Source: Crocinitomix sp. (GTDB taxonomy: Bacteria; Bacteroidota; Bacteroidia; Flavobacteriales_D; Crocinitomicaceae). From it: DNA of 37,555 nt. Every line of letters starts with the position of its first letter. Within the stretch, counting starts at the first letter, position 1. A program made the position numbers and the translations under genes. Below, piece by piece: positions 25,015-34,769 of the stretch. The stretch covers positions 1 to 37,555 of the forward strand of contig JAURQI010000006.1 in assembly GCA_030836155.1 (NCBI GenBank), given 5' to 3'. The notes beneath the pieces were generated by a model. That model had not been told where the DNA came from and made no database searches. It saw only the letters and a program-made list of their open reading frames with translations.

Positions 25015-25909
25015 TTTTAAGTTGATTGGTTAAAGCTTCGAGGGATTCAAATTCTTGTTCGTCACGGACGCGCGCTATAAATTGTACATCAATAATGTTG
25101 TCATAAATGTCCTCGTTGAAATCGAAAAGATGAACCTCAATACGCTGCTCTTTTAGCTCAGACACGGTAGGTCGCTGACCGATATTCATCATGCCTTTTA
25201 TAGTCCGGTTAGCATATTTTACCTTTACAGCATAGACACCATTGGTAGGAATGATTTGATGAGGAGTTAATAGTTGCATATTCGCGGTAGGAAAACCAAT
25301 TTTTGTTCCAATTTGATCTCCTCTTACAACCTTTCCTTTGAAAGAAAAGGATTCACCTAAATAAAGCTTGGCAGTTTGCAAATCACCACATTGAATGGCT
25401 TTGCGAATTTTAGTTGAACTGATGCTAATATCGCCTGTGCGAAATGCAGGGATTTCTTCGACTTTAAAGTCATATACAATGCCCAACTCCTTTAAAAGCT
25501 CAAGGTTTCCTTCGCGATTCCGTCCAAAATGGTGATTGTATCCAATTGTCATCATAGAAACGTTTAGTTTATTAACCAAAATATCCCTGACGAATTCAGT
25601 AGCAGAAAGCCTCGAGAATTCTTCAGTAAAAGGAAAAAGAATAAGATGATCAATTCCGAATCGCTCAAGTTTTTCAATACGCTCATCAATTGACTGGATA
25701 AGCTTCATGCCATGGTCTTCTGGGTATAATACCATTCTCGGATGCGGATGAAAAGTGAACAGAACCGTTTCTCCCCCCGTTCTTTTAGCGTTCTTTTTTA
25801 GAAACGAAATGATTTCTTGATGACCAAGGTGCACCCCATCATAAGTTCCAAGTGTAACGACAGGGTTTTTAATTGAGGGTATTTCATCTACTGAACGGTA
25901 TACTTTCAT
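24980..25909 (-). CDS. ribF: Bifunctional riboflavin kinase/FAD synthetase
   Basis: Phosphorylates riboflavin to FMN and adenylylates FMN to FAD. The N-terminal nucleotidyltransferase domain has TLGTYDGVHLGHQ with the HxGH motif (H27-H30) and later SSTKIRKAI; the C-terminal kinase domain starts near residue 185 (FKGKVVRGDQIGTKIGFPTANM, with the PTAN metal/ATP motif) and has NGVYAVKV and MNIGQRPTV. Length 309 is normal. Its ATG overlaps the TGA of a possible 31-codon leader ORF, and its 3' end overlaps the LRR gene. FAD made here is needed by SdhA. Confidence 0.95.
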   Translation of the reverse strand: MKVYRSVDEIPSIKNPVVTLGTYDGVHLGHQEIISFLKKNAKRTGGETVLFTFHPHPRMVLYPEDHGMKLIQSIDERIEKLERFGIDHLILFPFTEEFSRLSATEFVRDILVNKLNVSMMTIGYNHHFGRNREGNLELLKELGIVYDFKVEEIPAFRTGDISISSTKIRKAIQCGDLQTAKLYLGESFSFKGKVVRGDQIGTKIGFPTANMQLLTPHQIIPTNGVYAVKVKYANRTIKGMMNIGQRPTVSELKEQRIEVHLFDFNEDIYDNIIDVQFIARVRDEQEFESLEALTNQLKNDQATCLHMLA

Positions 25910-26001
25910 AGCGCAGAAAACACATTTAAATCGGATAAAAAATCCTTGATCAATAGGTCCATATCTGTTCCACTAATGAGATGAATAGCAGGTTTGTTCA
26001 T
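25906..26001 (-). CDS. Possible 31-codon leader ORF overlapping ribF
   Basis: On the minus strand an ATG at 26001 opens 31 codons (MNKPAIHLIS … LNVFSAL) ending in TGA at 25908-25906, which overlaps the ribF ATG in the ATGA form used for translational coupling. A perfect -7 box (TAACTTTG) lies 10 bases upstream of its ATG, so it would be the first open frame of the ribF message. It could be a real small protein, a coupling leader, or chance. I recognise no family. Confidence 0.35.
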   Translation of the reverse strand: MNKPAIHLISGTDMDLLIKDFLSDLNVFSAL

Positions 26002-26011
26002 AACTATTTTT

Positions 26012-26019
26012 CAAAGTTA
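26012..26019 (-). promoter_or_regulatory. -7 box (TAACTTTG) of the ribF transcript
   Basis: The minus strand reads TAACTTTG, a perfect TAnnTTTG, 10 bases before the leader-ORF ATG and about 100 before ribF. A TTG lies 16 bases upstream (26036-26038), slightly closer than usual for a -33 element. Confidence 0.45.
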
Positions 26020-26042
26020 TGCAAAAAACTAGCATCAAGTCC

Positions 26043-26071
26043 TTGCCAACAAATAAAAAGAACTAAATTTG
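26043..26071 (+). promoter_or_regulatory. Promoter of atpD-atpC
   Basis: TTG at 26043-26045, 18 bases, then TAAATTTG at 26064-26071: both halves of the Bacteroidetes promoter at near-ideal spacing. Transcription should start near 26078, giving a leader of about 33 bases. It lies back-to-back with the ribF promoter. Confidence 0.7.
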
Positions 26072-26086
26072 CACCACGAAATTTAA

Positions 26087-27613
<1,527 letters not shown>

Positions 27614-27626
27614 AAACTGAATTAAG

Positions 27627-27917
27627 ATGTTATTAGAGGTAATTACACCTGACGAAACATTATTTAAAGGCAACGTTTCACATGTTGTTTTACCCGGGCT
27701 AGATGGTTCTTTCGGGATCTTGAAAGGTCACGCACCATTGATCTCAGCATTGTCAGCTGGATCGGTAAAAGTAGATCAGTTAGTGGCAGAGAATGTCGAA
27801 GTTGGTTACAGCGGTAAATACAACGAAACGCACAAAAACACCGAAAGCTTCTCATTTGACATCAATGGCGGTGTTATTGAAGTGAAAGAAGACCGTGTCA
27901 TTGTGCTTGCTGAATAA
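27627..27917 (+). CDS. atpC: ATP synthase F1 subunit epsilon (short form)
   Basis: Central-stalk subunit. The 96 residues match the N-terminal beta-sandwich domain: LEVITPDETLFKGNVSHVVLPGLDGSFGILKGHAPLISALSAGSV, ending in VIEVKEDRVIVLAE. The two-helix C-terminal domain of E. coli epsilon (139 residues), which inhibits ATP hydrolysis, is missing; the gene stops right after the last strand and a terminator follows, so this is the native end, not a truncation by the window. Co-transcribed with atpD. Confidence 0.93.
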   Translation: MLLEVITPDETLFKGNVSHVVLPGLDGSFGILKGHAPLISALSAGSVKVDQLVAENVEVGYSGKYNETHKNTESFSFDINGGVIEVKEDRVIVLAE

Positions 27918-27937
27918 GTTTTAGAATTATTAAAGAG

Positions 27938-27970
27938 AAGGGATCACCTCAAAACGGCGATCCCTTTTTT
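27938..27970 (+). terminator. Intrinsic terminator of atpD-atpC
   Basis: AAGGGATC (27938-27945) pairs with GATCCCTT (27959-27966); inside, ACC pairs loosely with GGC. A six-T run (27965-27970) follows, interrupted by G and then five more T. Confidence 0.88.
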
Positions 27971-28206
27971 GTTTTTAGGATACATTAAGATTTCGATTGT
28001 AACAATCAGTCAGGTGTAGACGTGATATACACGGCGGAGTAAGTTGAATGAAGAAAGGTAGTTAACAAATGAAAAAGATTTAAGTTCAGCGTATTAAGCG
28101 GTTTTGCTGTTAACCTTTGTTAATAAAACAATAGAATGAAGGAAATCGCGTTTGGAATACGAGGAATTGTGAAAAAAATCATGCAAATTTGTGCGTCCCC
28201 GAGATA
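27971..28206. other. Intergenic region before uppS
   Basis: About 236 bases with no gene. Short symmetric words are visible (TTAAC-cttt-GTTAA near 28111-28124), and a one-mismatch -7 box CAAATTTG sits at 28184-28191, 16 bases before the uppS ATG. It must carry the promoter of the uppS-bamA-skp cluster, but I cannot place it firmly. Confidence 0.4.
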
Positions 28207-28956
28207 ATGAATTACAAAGAAAAGCTAGAAACAGATAATATTCCCGAGCACGTTGCCATTATTATGGACGGAAACGGTCGTTGGGCAAAGGAAAAGGGCG
28301 AAATGCGACTCTTTGGCCATGCAACAGGTGTTGAGTCGGTTAGGGAGGCATTAACCGCTGCTAGCGAGGTAAAAGTGAAGTATCTAACTTTGTATGCTTT
28401 CTCAACTGAAAATTGGAATCGACCAAAGGCGGAAGTGGATGGTTTGATGGATTTGTTAGTGAATACAATTGCCAATGAAATCGAATCATTAAACAATAAT
28501 GATGTCAGACTTTTAACGATTGGTAATACCAATGATTTGCCTGAAAGTTGTCGTGTTGAATTGTTGAGAGCTATTGAGAAAACGAAAGATAATAAAGGGA
28601 CAGTTTTAGTATTAGCACTGAATTACAGCGCAAAACTTGAGATTAAGCAAGCAATTAAGAATATTGCAACGAAATATAAGAATGGGGATATCGAGCTGGA
28701 GGATATTGATGACGAATTGATTCATCAAAATCTTTATACAGCCGGCATTCCTGATCCGGAATTGATGATTAGAACAAGTGGTGAAATTAGAATCAGTAAT
28801 TTTTTACTGTGGCAATTGGCTTATAGTGAATTGCATTTTACACCTGTTTTTTGGCCAGATTTTAAGAAAGAAGATTTCTATCGTGCCATTTACGAATATC
28901 AAACCCGCGAACGCCGATTCGGAATGATCGGAGAACAATTGAACGAACCAGAATAA
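28207..28956 (+). CDS. uppS: Undecaprenyl diphosphate synthase
   Basis: Cis-prenyltransferase that adds isopentenyl units to farnesyl diphosphate to make the C55 carrier for peptidoglycan and other surface polymers. The catalytic region is VAIIMDGNGRWAKEKG (residues 16-31, Asp21), then LTLYAFSTENWNRP (60-73), and the C-terminal IRTSGEIRISNFLLWQLAYSELHF binds diphosphate and Mg. I use ATG 28207 (249 residues), not the in-frame TTG at 28189, which lies within a presumed -7 box. It is followed 2 bases later by bamA, the normal order in Bacteroidetes. Confidence 0.96.
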   Translation: MNYKEKLETDNIPEHVAIIMDGNGRWAKEKGEMRLFGHATGVESVREALTAASEVKVKYLTLYAFSTENWNRPKAEVDGLMDLLVNTIANEIESLNNNDVRLLTIGNTNDLPESCRVELLRAIEKTKDNKGTVLVLALNYSAKLEIKQAIKNIATKYKNGDIELEDIDDELIHQNLYTAGIPDPELMIRTSGEIRISNFLLWQLAYSELHFTPVFWPDFKKEDFYRAIYEYQTRERRFGMIGEQLNEPE

Positions 28957-28958
28957 GC

Positions 28959-31568
28959 ATGTTGAAACAAATCATAATCTCCCTTAGCTTTATTTTTATT
29001 GCATTTATCGGACAGGCGCAGTTCGAAGATGTAAAAGTTATTGGTGGTGATGACTCTTTTCTTCAACCGAAGAAATATACAATTGCAGCTACTAAAATTG
29101 AAGGAGTTGAAAACTTAGATCATAATGCCCTAAGACTTGTTTCTGGCTTGACAGTAGGTAAAGAAATTACAGTGCCAGGGCAAGACGTCTCGAAAGCAAT
29201 TCAGACCTTGTGGGAGCAAGAAATCTTTTCAGATGTTCAAATCTATGCCGAAAAGATTATTGGTGACGATATCTTTTTGCTCATCAAATTAAAAGGACGC
29301 CCGCTAATGACGGGGTACAATTTTAAAGGGATTCGTAAAGGCGAAGAAGAAAACCTCCGAGAGGCGCTGAATTTACGTCCGAATGTTACGACCATAACGG
29401 AGTCGCTATTATCCAATTCAGAGAATATCATCAAAGGGTATTATAAAGACAAGGGGTTCTTAAATACTGAAGTGGAGGTCATTGAAAAAATCGATACGGC
29501 AAGATATAATTCTAGAAAAGTAACCTTTGTAATCGATAAGAAAGAACGGGTAAAAATTCAAGCGATTAATGTTTATGGAAACGAGGTGCTGCCTGATGAT
29601 GAATCAGCTTCACTTTTTGAAAAAACAAAATTCAAATTGTCATATTCTGATAAAGGTATACGTCGTTCTATGAAGGATACCAAGGAAAAAGGAATCATGC
29701 GGATCTTTAAACGTTCAAAATATAATTACACGGCATACGAAAGAGATAAAGGTATAATCATCGATAAGTACAATGCCATTGGTCTTCGCGATGCCATTAT
29801 CGTTAAAGATTCGGTCTATCAAATTGACGAAAAACATATGGTCATTGATATCCATATCGATCAAGGTGAGAAGTATTATTTTGGTGATATCACTTGGGTG
29901 GGTAATTCAAAGTTTAGAGATGGTCAATTAGATACTTTGATGGGAATCGAAAATGGCGATATTTACAGTAAACCTTTATTGGAACAGCGTCTCTATTCAA
30001 GTCAGGACGGAAGAGATGTAACGTCCCTGTATATGGATAGAGGTCATTTATTTTTTAATATTATACCGGTAGAAACTTCTATTTCAGAAGATAACCGTAT
30101 CAATTATGAAATGCGAATCAGTGAGGGTAAAGAAGCGCGTATTCGTAATATCATTATTAAAGGAAATACAAAGACAAATGATCATGTAATCCTGAGAGAG
30201 ATTAGAACAAAACCTGGTGATTTATTTAACCGTAATGACATTATCCGTACACAACGCGAATTGGCGAATTTAGGATATTTCGATCCGGAGCAATTTGGAG
30301 TTTTGCCGATTCCTAATCCAACGGAAGGAACAGTGGACATTGAATACACGGTCGTTGAGAAATCATCAGATCAAATTGAGCTTTCGGGAGGTTTTGGTGC
30401 TGGACGTCTGATTGGTACCTTAGGTCTTTCTTTTAATAACTTTTCTACAAAAAACTTCTTTAAGAAAGGTGCTTGGCAACCTTTGCCAGCAGGCGATGGA
30501 CAACGTTTGAGCTTGAGAGGGCAAACCTTTGGTAGAGGATTCCAGTCGTATAACCTCTCGTTTACGGAACCTTGGTTAGGGGGTAAAAAACCAACGTCAT
30601 TCACTATATTTAGTTCTTATTCATTATTAACCAATAGCTTGGATCGTGATGATGATTTGTACAGTCAAACATCGATTACTTCAATTGGTGTTGGACTAGG
30701 TTCGCGATTGAAATGGCCTGATGATTACTTCCAAATCTATGGTGAGTTCAATTATCAATATTACGACTTGCAGCGTTCACAGTATTTTATTTTTACCGAT
30801 GGCTTTTCAAACAATATCTCATTAAAAGGAGTATTAACGAGAACTTCGATTGGAGACCCCATCTATCCTAAAAGTGGATCTAAGTTTGTATTAACCGCGA
30901 AAACAACATTGCCTTATAGTTATTTTGATGGTTTAGGTGCTGCTGATTATGCTGCTATGACGGATCAAGAACGATTTAAATATGCAGAGTATTATAAAAT
31001 CAAGTTTACAGGAGAGTGGTTTGCGCCATTGACTAACGATAAAAAACTAATCTTGCACCCTAAGTTCGGATTTGGATTCTTAGGCGCCTATACTTCGGCT
31101 AAAGGGTATTCACCATTTGAACGTTTTTATTTGGGTGGAAGTGGTTTGAATGGAACATGGCAGTTTGATGGCCGAGAAATTATTGCCTTAAGAGGTTATA
31201 CTGGAAATACTCCAGTCTCAGCAGAAACAGGTGGAACGGTGATTGCGAAGTACTCATTGGAGTTGCGTTATCCAATTTCATTAAATCCGAGTGCCACAAT
31301 TTATACGTTGATGTTTGCTGAAGCCGGAAATACATGGGATTCCTTCAATAAATTTGATCCGTTTAATGTAAAGCGATCAGCAGGTTTTGGAGTTCGTCTG
31401 TTTTTACCAATGTTTGGTATGCTAGGAGTTGACTTTGCTTGGGGATTCGATCCTTTGGATCCTTCAGCAGCAGGTTTTGGTTCACCTGAAGCCGATCCGG
31501 GTGCGACAACTAAAGGGTATACTTTCGGTTTCTTCCCAATTATTGGAATGAATATTGGAGATTTATAA
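28959..31568 (+). CDS. bamA: Outer-membrane protein assembly factor BamA
   Basis: Outer-membrane insertase for beta-barrel proteins. A signal peptide (to about residue 21, FIGQAQ) is followed by POTRA domains over roughly residues 40-480 (visible starts such as IKIQAINVYGNEVLP, KYYFGDITWVGNSKF and ARIRNIIIKGNTKTN), then a 16-strand barrel from about 500 onward with FGRGFQSYNLSFTEPWLGGK and the RxLR-like loop zone in GLNGTWQFDGREIIALRGY. The protein has a Bacteroidetes-type inserted segment in the third POTRA region (KEKGIMRIFKRSKYNY). It ends …IGMNIGDL without the usual terminal aromatic residue. 869 residues. Second gene of the uppS-bamA-skp set. Confidence 0.95.
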   Translation: MLKQIIISLSFIFIAFIGQAQFEDVKVIGGDDSFLQPKKYTIAATKIEGVENLDHNALRLVSGLTVGKEITVPGQDVSKAIQTLWEQEIFSDVQIYAEKIIGDDIFLLIKLKGRPLMTGYNFKGIRKGEEENLREALNLRPNVTTITESLLSNSENIIKGYYKDKGFLNTEVEVIEKIDTARYNSRKVTFVIDKKERVKIQAINVYGNEVLPDDESASLFEKTKFKLSYSDKGIRRSMKDTKEKGIMRIFKRSKYNYTAYERDKGIIIDKYNAIGLRDAIIVKDSVYQIDEKHMVIDIHIDQGEKYYFGDITWVGNSKFRDGQLDTLMGIENGDIYSKPLLEQRLYSSQDGRDVTSLYMDRGHLFFNIIPVETSISEDNRINYEMRISEGKEARIRNIIIKGNTKTNDHVILREIRTKPGDLFNRNDIIRTQRELANLGYFDPEQFGVLPIPNPTEGTVDIEYTVVEKSSDQIELSGGFGAGRLIGTLGLSFNNFSTKNFFKKGAWQPLPAGDGQRLSLRGQTFGRGFQSYNLSFTEPWLGGKKPTSFTIFSSYSLLTNSLDRDDDLYSQTSITSIGVGLGSRLKWPDDYFQIYGEFNYQYYDLQRSQYFIFTDGFSNNISLKGVLTRTSIGDPIYPKSGSKFVLTAKTTLPYSYFDGLGAADYAAMTDQERFKYAEYYKIKFTGEWFAPLTNDKKLILHPKFGFGFLGAYTSAKGYSPFERFYLGGSGLNGTWQFDGREIIALRGYTGNTPVSAETGGTVIAKYSLELRYPISLNPSATIYTLMFAEAGNTWDSFNKFDPFNVKRSAGFGVRLFLPMFGMLGVDFAWGFDPLDPSAAGFGSPEADPGATTKGYTFGFFPIIGMNIGDL

Positions 31569-31624
31569 GAAAATAGTAAATTCGCCGTTTTCTGTTTAAC
31601 GAAAATGGTTAAAACAATCGGTAC

Positions 31625-32149
31625 ATGAAAAAAGTAGTATTAGCATTTTTCCTGATGGTGGGCATGATCTCCACTGTTTTTGGCCAGCGCTACGCATATG
31701 TGGACACAGAGTATATTTTGAGTCAGATGCCAGAATATGCTGAAGCACAAACGGAATTAGATAAAATCTCAGAAGAATGGGCAAAAGAAATTGAAACACT
31801 TTTTGCTGATGTAGAGAAGAAAAGAAAAGATTTTGCAGCTGAGGCTATTCTGCTCCCAGCAGAGATAAAGAAGCAACGGGAGAAAGAAATCAATGAATCT
31901 GAAATGCGAGCTAAAGAAATGCAAAAGAAACGTTTTGGAGTTGGAGGAGATCTTTTTGCTAAGCGAGAAGAACTCATTAAACCTATTCAGGATAAGATCT
32001 TTAACGCGATACAGGAGATCGCTTCTGATCGAAATTTGGCCTTTGTTTTTGACAAGGCGAATCAGTCCAATCTCCTCTTTGCTGATCCTAAATATGATAT
32101 CAGTGATCAGGTAATTCGGAAAATGGGCATCAAAATTGATAATAACTAA
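31625..32149 (+). CDS. Skp/OmpH family periplasmic chaperone (copy 1)
   Basis: Periplasmic holdase that keeps unfolded outer-membrane proteins soluble on the way to BamA. Signal peptide MKKVVLAFFLMVGMISTVFGQ, then the OmpH opening strand RYAYVDTEYILSQMPEY, a long charged helical hairpin (~40-125, KLD… KKRKDFAAEA… REKEINESEMRAKEMQKKR), and the closing strands DRNLAFVFDKANQSNLLFADPKYDIS. 174 residues, typical. It follows bamA by about 56 bases and is paired with a second copy. Confidence 0.9.
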   Translation: MKKVVLAFFLMVGMISTVFGQRYAYVDTEYILSQMPEYAEAQTELDKISEEWAKEIETLFADVEKKRKDFAAEAILLPAEIKKQREKEINESEMRAKEMQKKRFGVGGDLFAKREELIKPIQDKIFNAIQEIASDRNLAFVFDKANQSNLLFADPKYDISDQVIRKMGIKIDNN

Positions 32150-32170
32150 TTGAAACAAGAAATTGAAGAA

Positions 32171-32704
32171 ATGAAAAAAGGAATTATAACATTAATCGCA
32201 TTAGTATTTTTCGGAGCGTTTTCAGCGAATGCTCAGAAATTTGGACATTTAGATTATCAATCTGTGATGGATACATTGGCGACTTATCAAAAGGCCATGA
32301 AAAAGTCTGAAGACTTGCAAAAAGAATTTGAATCTGATATGAAATATTTAGAAGGTGAGTATCAGAGAAAATATATGGAATTGATGCAAGGGGGAGACAC
32401 ACTTCCAAAGATCCTATTGGAACAAAAACAAAGAGAATTGCAACAGTTAGAGCAGTTGAGTGGTGAGAAGCAGCAGAAAATTCAAAATGATTTACAGGTA
32501 ATTAATTCTCGCTACTCGGGTCCAATTCAGGAATGGTTTGATAAAGCTGTTGATATTGTAGGTAAAAGAAGAGGTTTAGATTATATCTTTTACTATACCG
32601 AAGAAGCTGGTAATTTCTGGATTAACCCAACAAAAGGGACAGATGTGACCAATGAAATCATTATTGAAATGTTACGATTAGAAGGGGAAAATCCAGTCGA
32701 ATAA
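32171..32704 (+). CDS. Skp/OmpH family periplasmic chaperone (copy 2)
   Basis: Second OmpH-type chaperone, 177 residues from ATG 32171; the longer frame from a TTG at 32150 adds seven residues ahead of a good signal peptide (MKKGIITLIALVFFGAFSANAQ) and is not preferred. The mature part shows KFGHLDYQSVMDTLATYQ, a charged coiled tentacle region (~40-120, rich in Gln and Glu), and RRGLDYIFYYTEEAGNFWI. It differs clearly from copy 1, so the two are old paralogues instead of a recent duplication. A terminator follows 24 bases after its stop. Confidence 0.9.
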   Translation: MKKGIITLIALVFFGAFSANAQKFGHLDYQSVMDTLATYQKAMKKSEDLQKEFESDMKYLEGEYQRKYMELMQGGDTLPKILLEQKQRELQQLEQLSGEKQQKIQNDLQVINSRYSGPIQEWFDKAVDIVGKRRGLDYIFYYTEEAGNFWINPTKGTDVTNEIIIEMLRLEGENPVE

Positions 32705-32728
32705 ATCAGGAGAATCATAAAAAGACTC

Positions 32729-32762
32729 AAGGTCATTTGTATTATGCAAATGACCTTTTTTT
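32729..32762 (+). terminator. Intrinsic terminator after the skp pair
   Basis: AAGGTCATTTG (32729-32739), loop TATTATG, CAAATGACCTT (32747-32757), then T to 32762: an 11-bp perfect stem with a T-tract. It shows that the in-frame TTG at 32737 cannot be the murI start. Confidence 0.93.
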
Positions 32763-32835
32763 ATGCTTTAAACCGAGATACAGGTTTGCAGGATCTCAAA
32801 TTTCCGATTATATTAGACATCATCAAAAACAATTA

Positions 32836-33630
32836 GTGGAGCAACCAATAGGTATATTTGATTCAGGAATCGGAGGATTGACCGTGGCAAAAGCCATATC
32901 CGATTATTTACCCAATGAACGATTTATTTATTTTGGGGACACCGTCCACTTGCCTTACGGAGATAAGTCTCAAGAAGCCGTTTTGCGCTATTCAAAAAAT
33001 ATAGTTGACTTCCTTATAGCAAATAACTGTAAAGCGATTGTAATAGCTTGTAATACGGCCTCAGCGGTGGCTTATGAAGAATTGAGGGATCGTCTAAAAG
33101 GAATTGTTCCCGTTATTAATGTTATTGACCCTATTATTGAGGCGATCGTAGCTGATGGTAATCATCATAAGGTGGGCTTAATTGCCACAAAAACTACTGT
33201 AGAGTCTGGTGTTTATCAGGAGAAAATGAAGCGTCGAAATCCAAATATGGAGATGGCAGTGCTGCCTACACCTTTATTAGCGCCGATGATAGAAGAGGGT
33301 TTTAGCGAAGATAAAATCAGTCACGCTGTCATTGAAAACTACCTAAGTCATTCGCGTTTTAATGATATCGATGCACTCATTCTTGGATGTACACATTATG
33401 TCTTGATCCGAAAGGAGATAAACGCTTTTTTTAACGGGCGGGTTAAGCTGTATGATTCAACCGCCATTGTTGCACATAAAATGAAAGCTATCTTTGAAAC
33501 GGAGAATTTGCTTAGCGCTAAAAAATCGGGACAGAATCATTTTTATGTCTCAGATCTTACGGATAGTTTTCAAGAAGCTACTTCAAGATTTTATGATGCC
33601 AAAATTAAACTAGAACCTTTAAAACTATAA
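32836..33630 (+). CDS. murI: Glutamate racemase
   Basis: Makes D-glutamate for peptidoglycan. The start is taken as GTG 32836, which places the conserved QPIGIFDSGIGGLTV at residues 3-17 as in homologues; the in-frame upstream part runs into the preceding terminator. The two catalytic cysteines are C72 in ACNTASA and C185 in GCTHY; FGDTVHLPYG (33-42) is the substrate-binding block. 264 residues, standard. It is followed 3 bases after its stop by the 137-residue gene, so it may head a small operon. uppS, bamA, skp and murI together serve envelope growth. Confidence 0.93.
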   Translation: MEQPIGIFDSGIGGLTVAKAISDYLPNERFIYFGDTVHLPYGDKSQEAVLRYSKNIVDFLIANNCKAIVIACNTASAVAYEELRDRLKGIVPVINVIDPIIEAIVADGNHHKVGLIATKTTVESGVYQEKMKRRNPNMEMAVLPTPLLAPMIEEGFSEDKISHAVIENYLSHSRFNDIDALILGCTHYVLIRKEINAFFNGRVKLYDSTAIVAHKMKAIFETENLLSAKKSGQNHFYVSDLTDSFQEATSRFYDAKIKLEPLKL

Positions 33631-33633
33631 AAG

Positions 33634-34047
33634 ATGGAAAGCAATCAAAACGCCGAAATACTAGATAAAACATTAGAACCAGTTATTACAAAAAACGACG
33701 CTACATTTTATTTTTCAAGTATCAGTGAAGAGGACTTAGGCGCGAAGCTTGAGAAGTATTTATTGCAAAAAGGCGATAAAATAGAAGCTGGGACCAAAAC
33801 CAATGCGACATACGGTAAAGGAAGTCAGATTATGCGGATTCTTTTCGGTGCTTTTGCGAAGCGTTTTGCTTGGACTGTAAAAATCGATTCGAGTATGCAC
33901 GGCACGACATTGACTTTTTCCAAAATGGCTAAAGGTTATGCGGGTGGTATTATAGGTGTCAATCAAGTAAAAAATGAATTTACGCAAATCGTTAATTCGT
34001 TAAAGCATTTTTACGAGTCATTAGAGAAACCGAATGACGTTGAATAA
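33634..34047 (+). CDS. Conserved-looking cytosolic protein of unknown function
   Basis: 137 residues with no signal peptide or long hydrophobic helix. The first ~25 residues are polar; the rest looks like a small alpha/beta domain with FYFSSISEEDLGAKLEKYLL, a positively charged glycine-containing stretch (TYGKGSQIMRILFGAFAKRFAWTVKI), a strand GTTLTFSKMAKGYAGGIIGV, and a final helix (NEFTQIVNSLKHFYESL). I do not recognise the family. It begins 3 bases after murI and overlaps the next gene by 14 bases, so it is probably co-translated with both. Confidence 0.7.
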   Translation: MESNQNAEILDKTLEPVITKNDATFYFSSISEEDLGAKLEKYLLQKGDKIEAGTKTNATYGKGSQIMRILFGAFAKRFAWTVKIDSSMHGTTLTFSKMAKGYAGGIIGVNQVKNEFTQIVNSLKHFYESLEKPNDVE

Positions 34048-34624
34048 ATTTGAGATTCAAGTTGGATTAAAAGCGATCGAGCAATCGGATAATATATCGA
34101 TTGATGCGATTCGAATTCCGTTCAATAATTTTAAAGAAGATAGAATACTTGCCGAACAGAAAGGTTGGGAAAAGAATAGGGTTGTTTTGGAGTTAGTCAC
34201 CCCTCAAGATTATCAGACAACCTGCGGTAATCGCGTGTTTTTTACCAAACCTTCAGAAGATATTGCGGCTTTTAAAATGAACTTTCCAGATATTGAAGTG
34301 GGTGCCGCGGCATTTACCATTGCTGATTGTAAGAACCTAGAATTGGCAAAAGTAGATTATATTCAATATGATATTTCAGGAAGTAATTTGTCAAAATCAA
34401 TTGAAAGCATTCCTGATTTAAAGTCCCTTTTGTCAAGAGAAAGCGAATATGGATGGGATTTATTGAGTTTGAACACGCCAGTTTTGATAGGGAATGTAAA
34501 AGGTCTAGATCAATTTACAGATATTTTTAATCAAGCGGACATTAAAGGCTTGGTATTGGATGATTGGAATGAAGATTCGAAAGAATTAATTTTGCGGATA
34601 CGTCAATTGACGGGGGATATATAG
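34034..34624 (+). CDS. Protein of unknown function, possibly TIM-barrel-related
   Basis: 196 residues, cytosolic by composition. The ATG sits inside the end of the previous gene (14-base overlap, different frame), typical of coupled genes. The middle and C-terminal parts show repeated strand-helix units ending in short acidic or Asn turns (VDYIQYDISGSN, PVLIGNVKGLDQF, IKGLVLDDWN), which recall half-barrel proteins such as ThiE-like or aldolase-like folds, but no active-site motif is visible. The next gene is ThiE-like, so a distant relationship between the two neighbours is possible. Function not assigned. Confidence 0.65.
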   Translation: MTLNKFEIQVGLKAIEQSDNISIDAIRIPFNNFKEDRILAEQKGWEKNRVVLELVTPQDYQTTCGNRVFFTKPSEDIAAFKMNFPDIEVGAAAFTIADCKNLELAKVDYIQYDISGSNLSKSIESIPDLKSLLSRESEYGWDLLSLNTPVLIGNVKGLDQFTDIFNQADIKGLVLDDWNEDSKELILRIRQLTGDI

Positions 34625-34769
34625 GTTTTCAATTGATTATTGAAAAGTAAGGTGGTGAGGATAGCAAAATCATTACGAATCCAACTAAATTTATTTTGCT
34701 TCAATGAACGAAGAAGTGTAAATTGAAACGAAGAAATAACTTAGTATGTACAGCCAATAAGACAATATC

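Noticed and set aside
28189-28206. TTG-started extension of uppS
   Set aside because: The ATG at 28207 matches the usual UppS N-terminus and the extra codons fall in promoter-like sequence.
31625-32704. Recent tandem duplication of skp
   Set aside because: The two proteins share the fold pattern but little sequence, so they are old paralogues; a pair here is common in the phylum.
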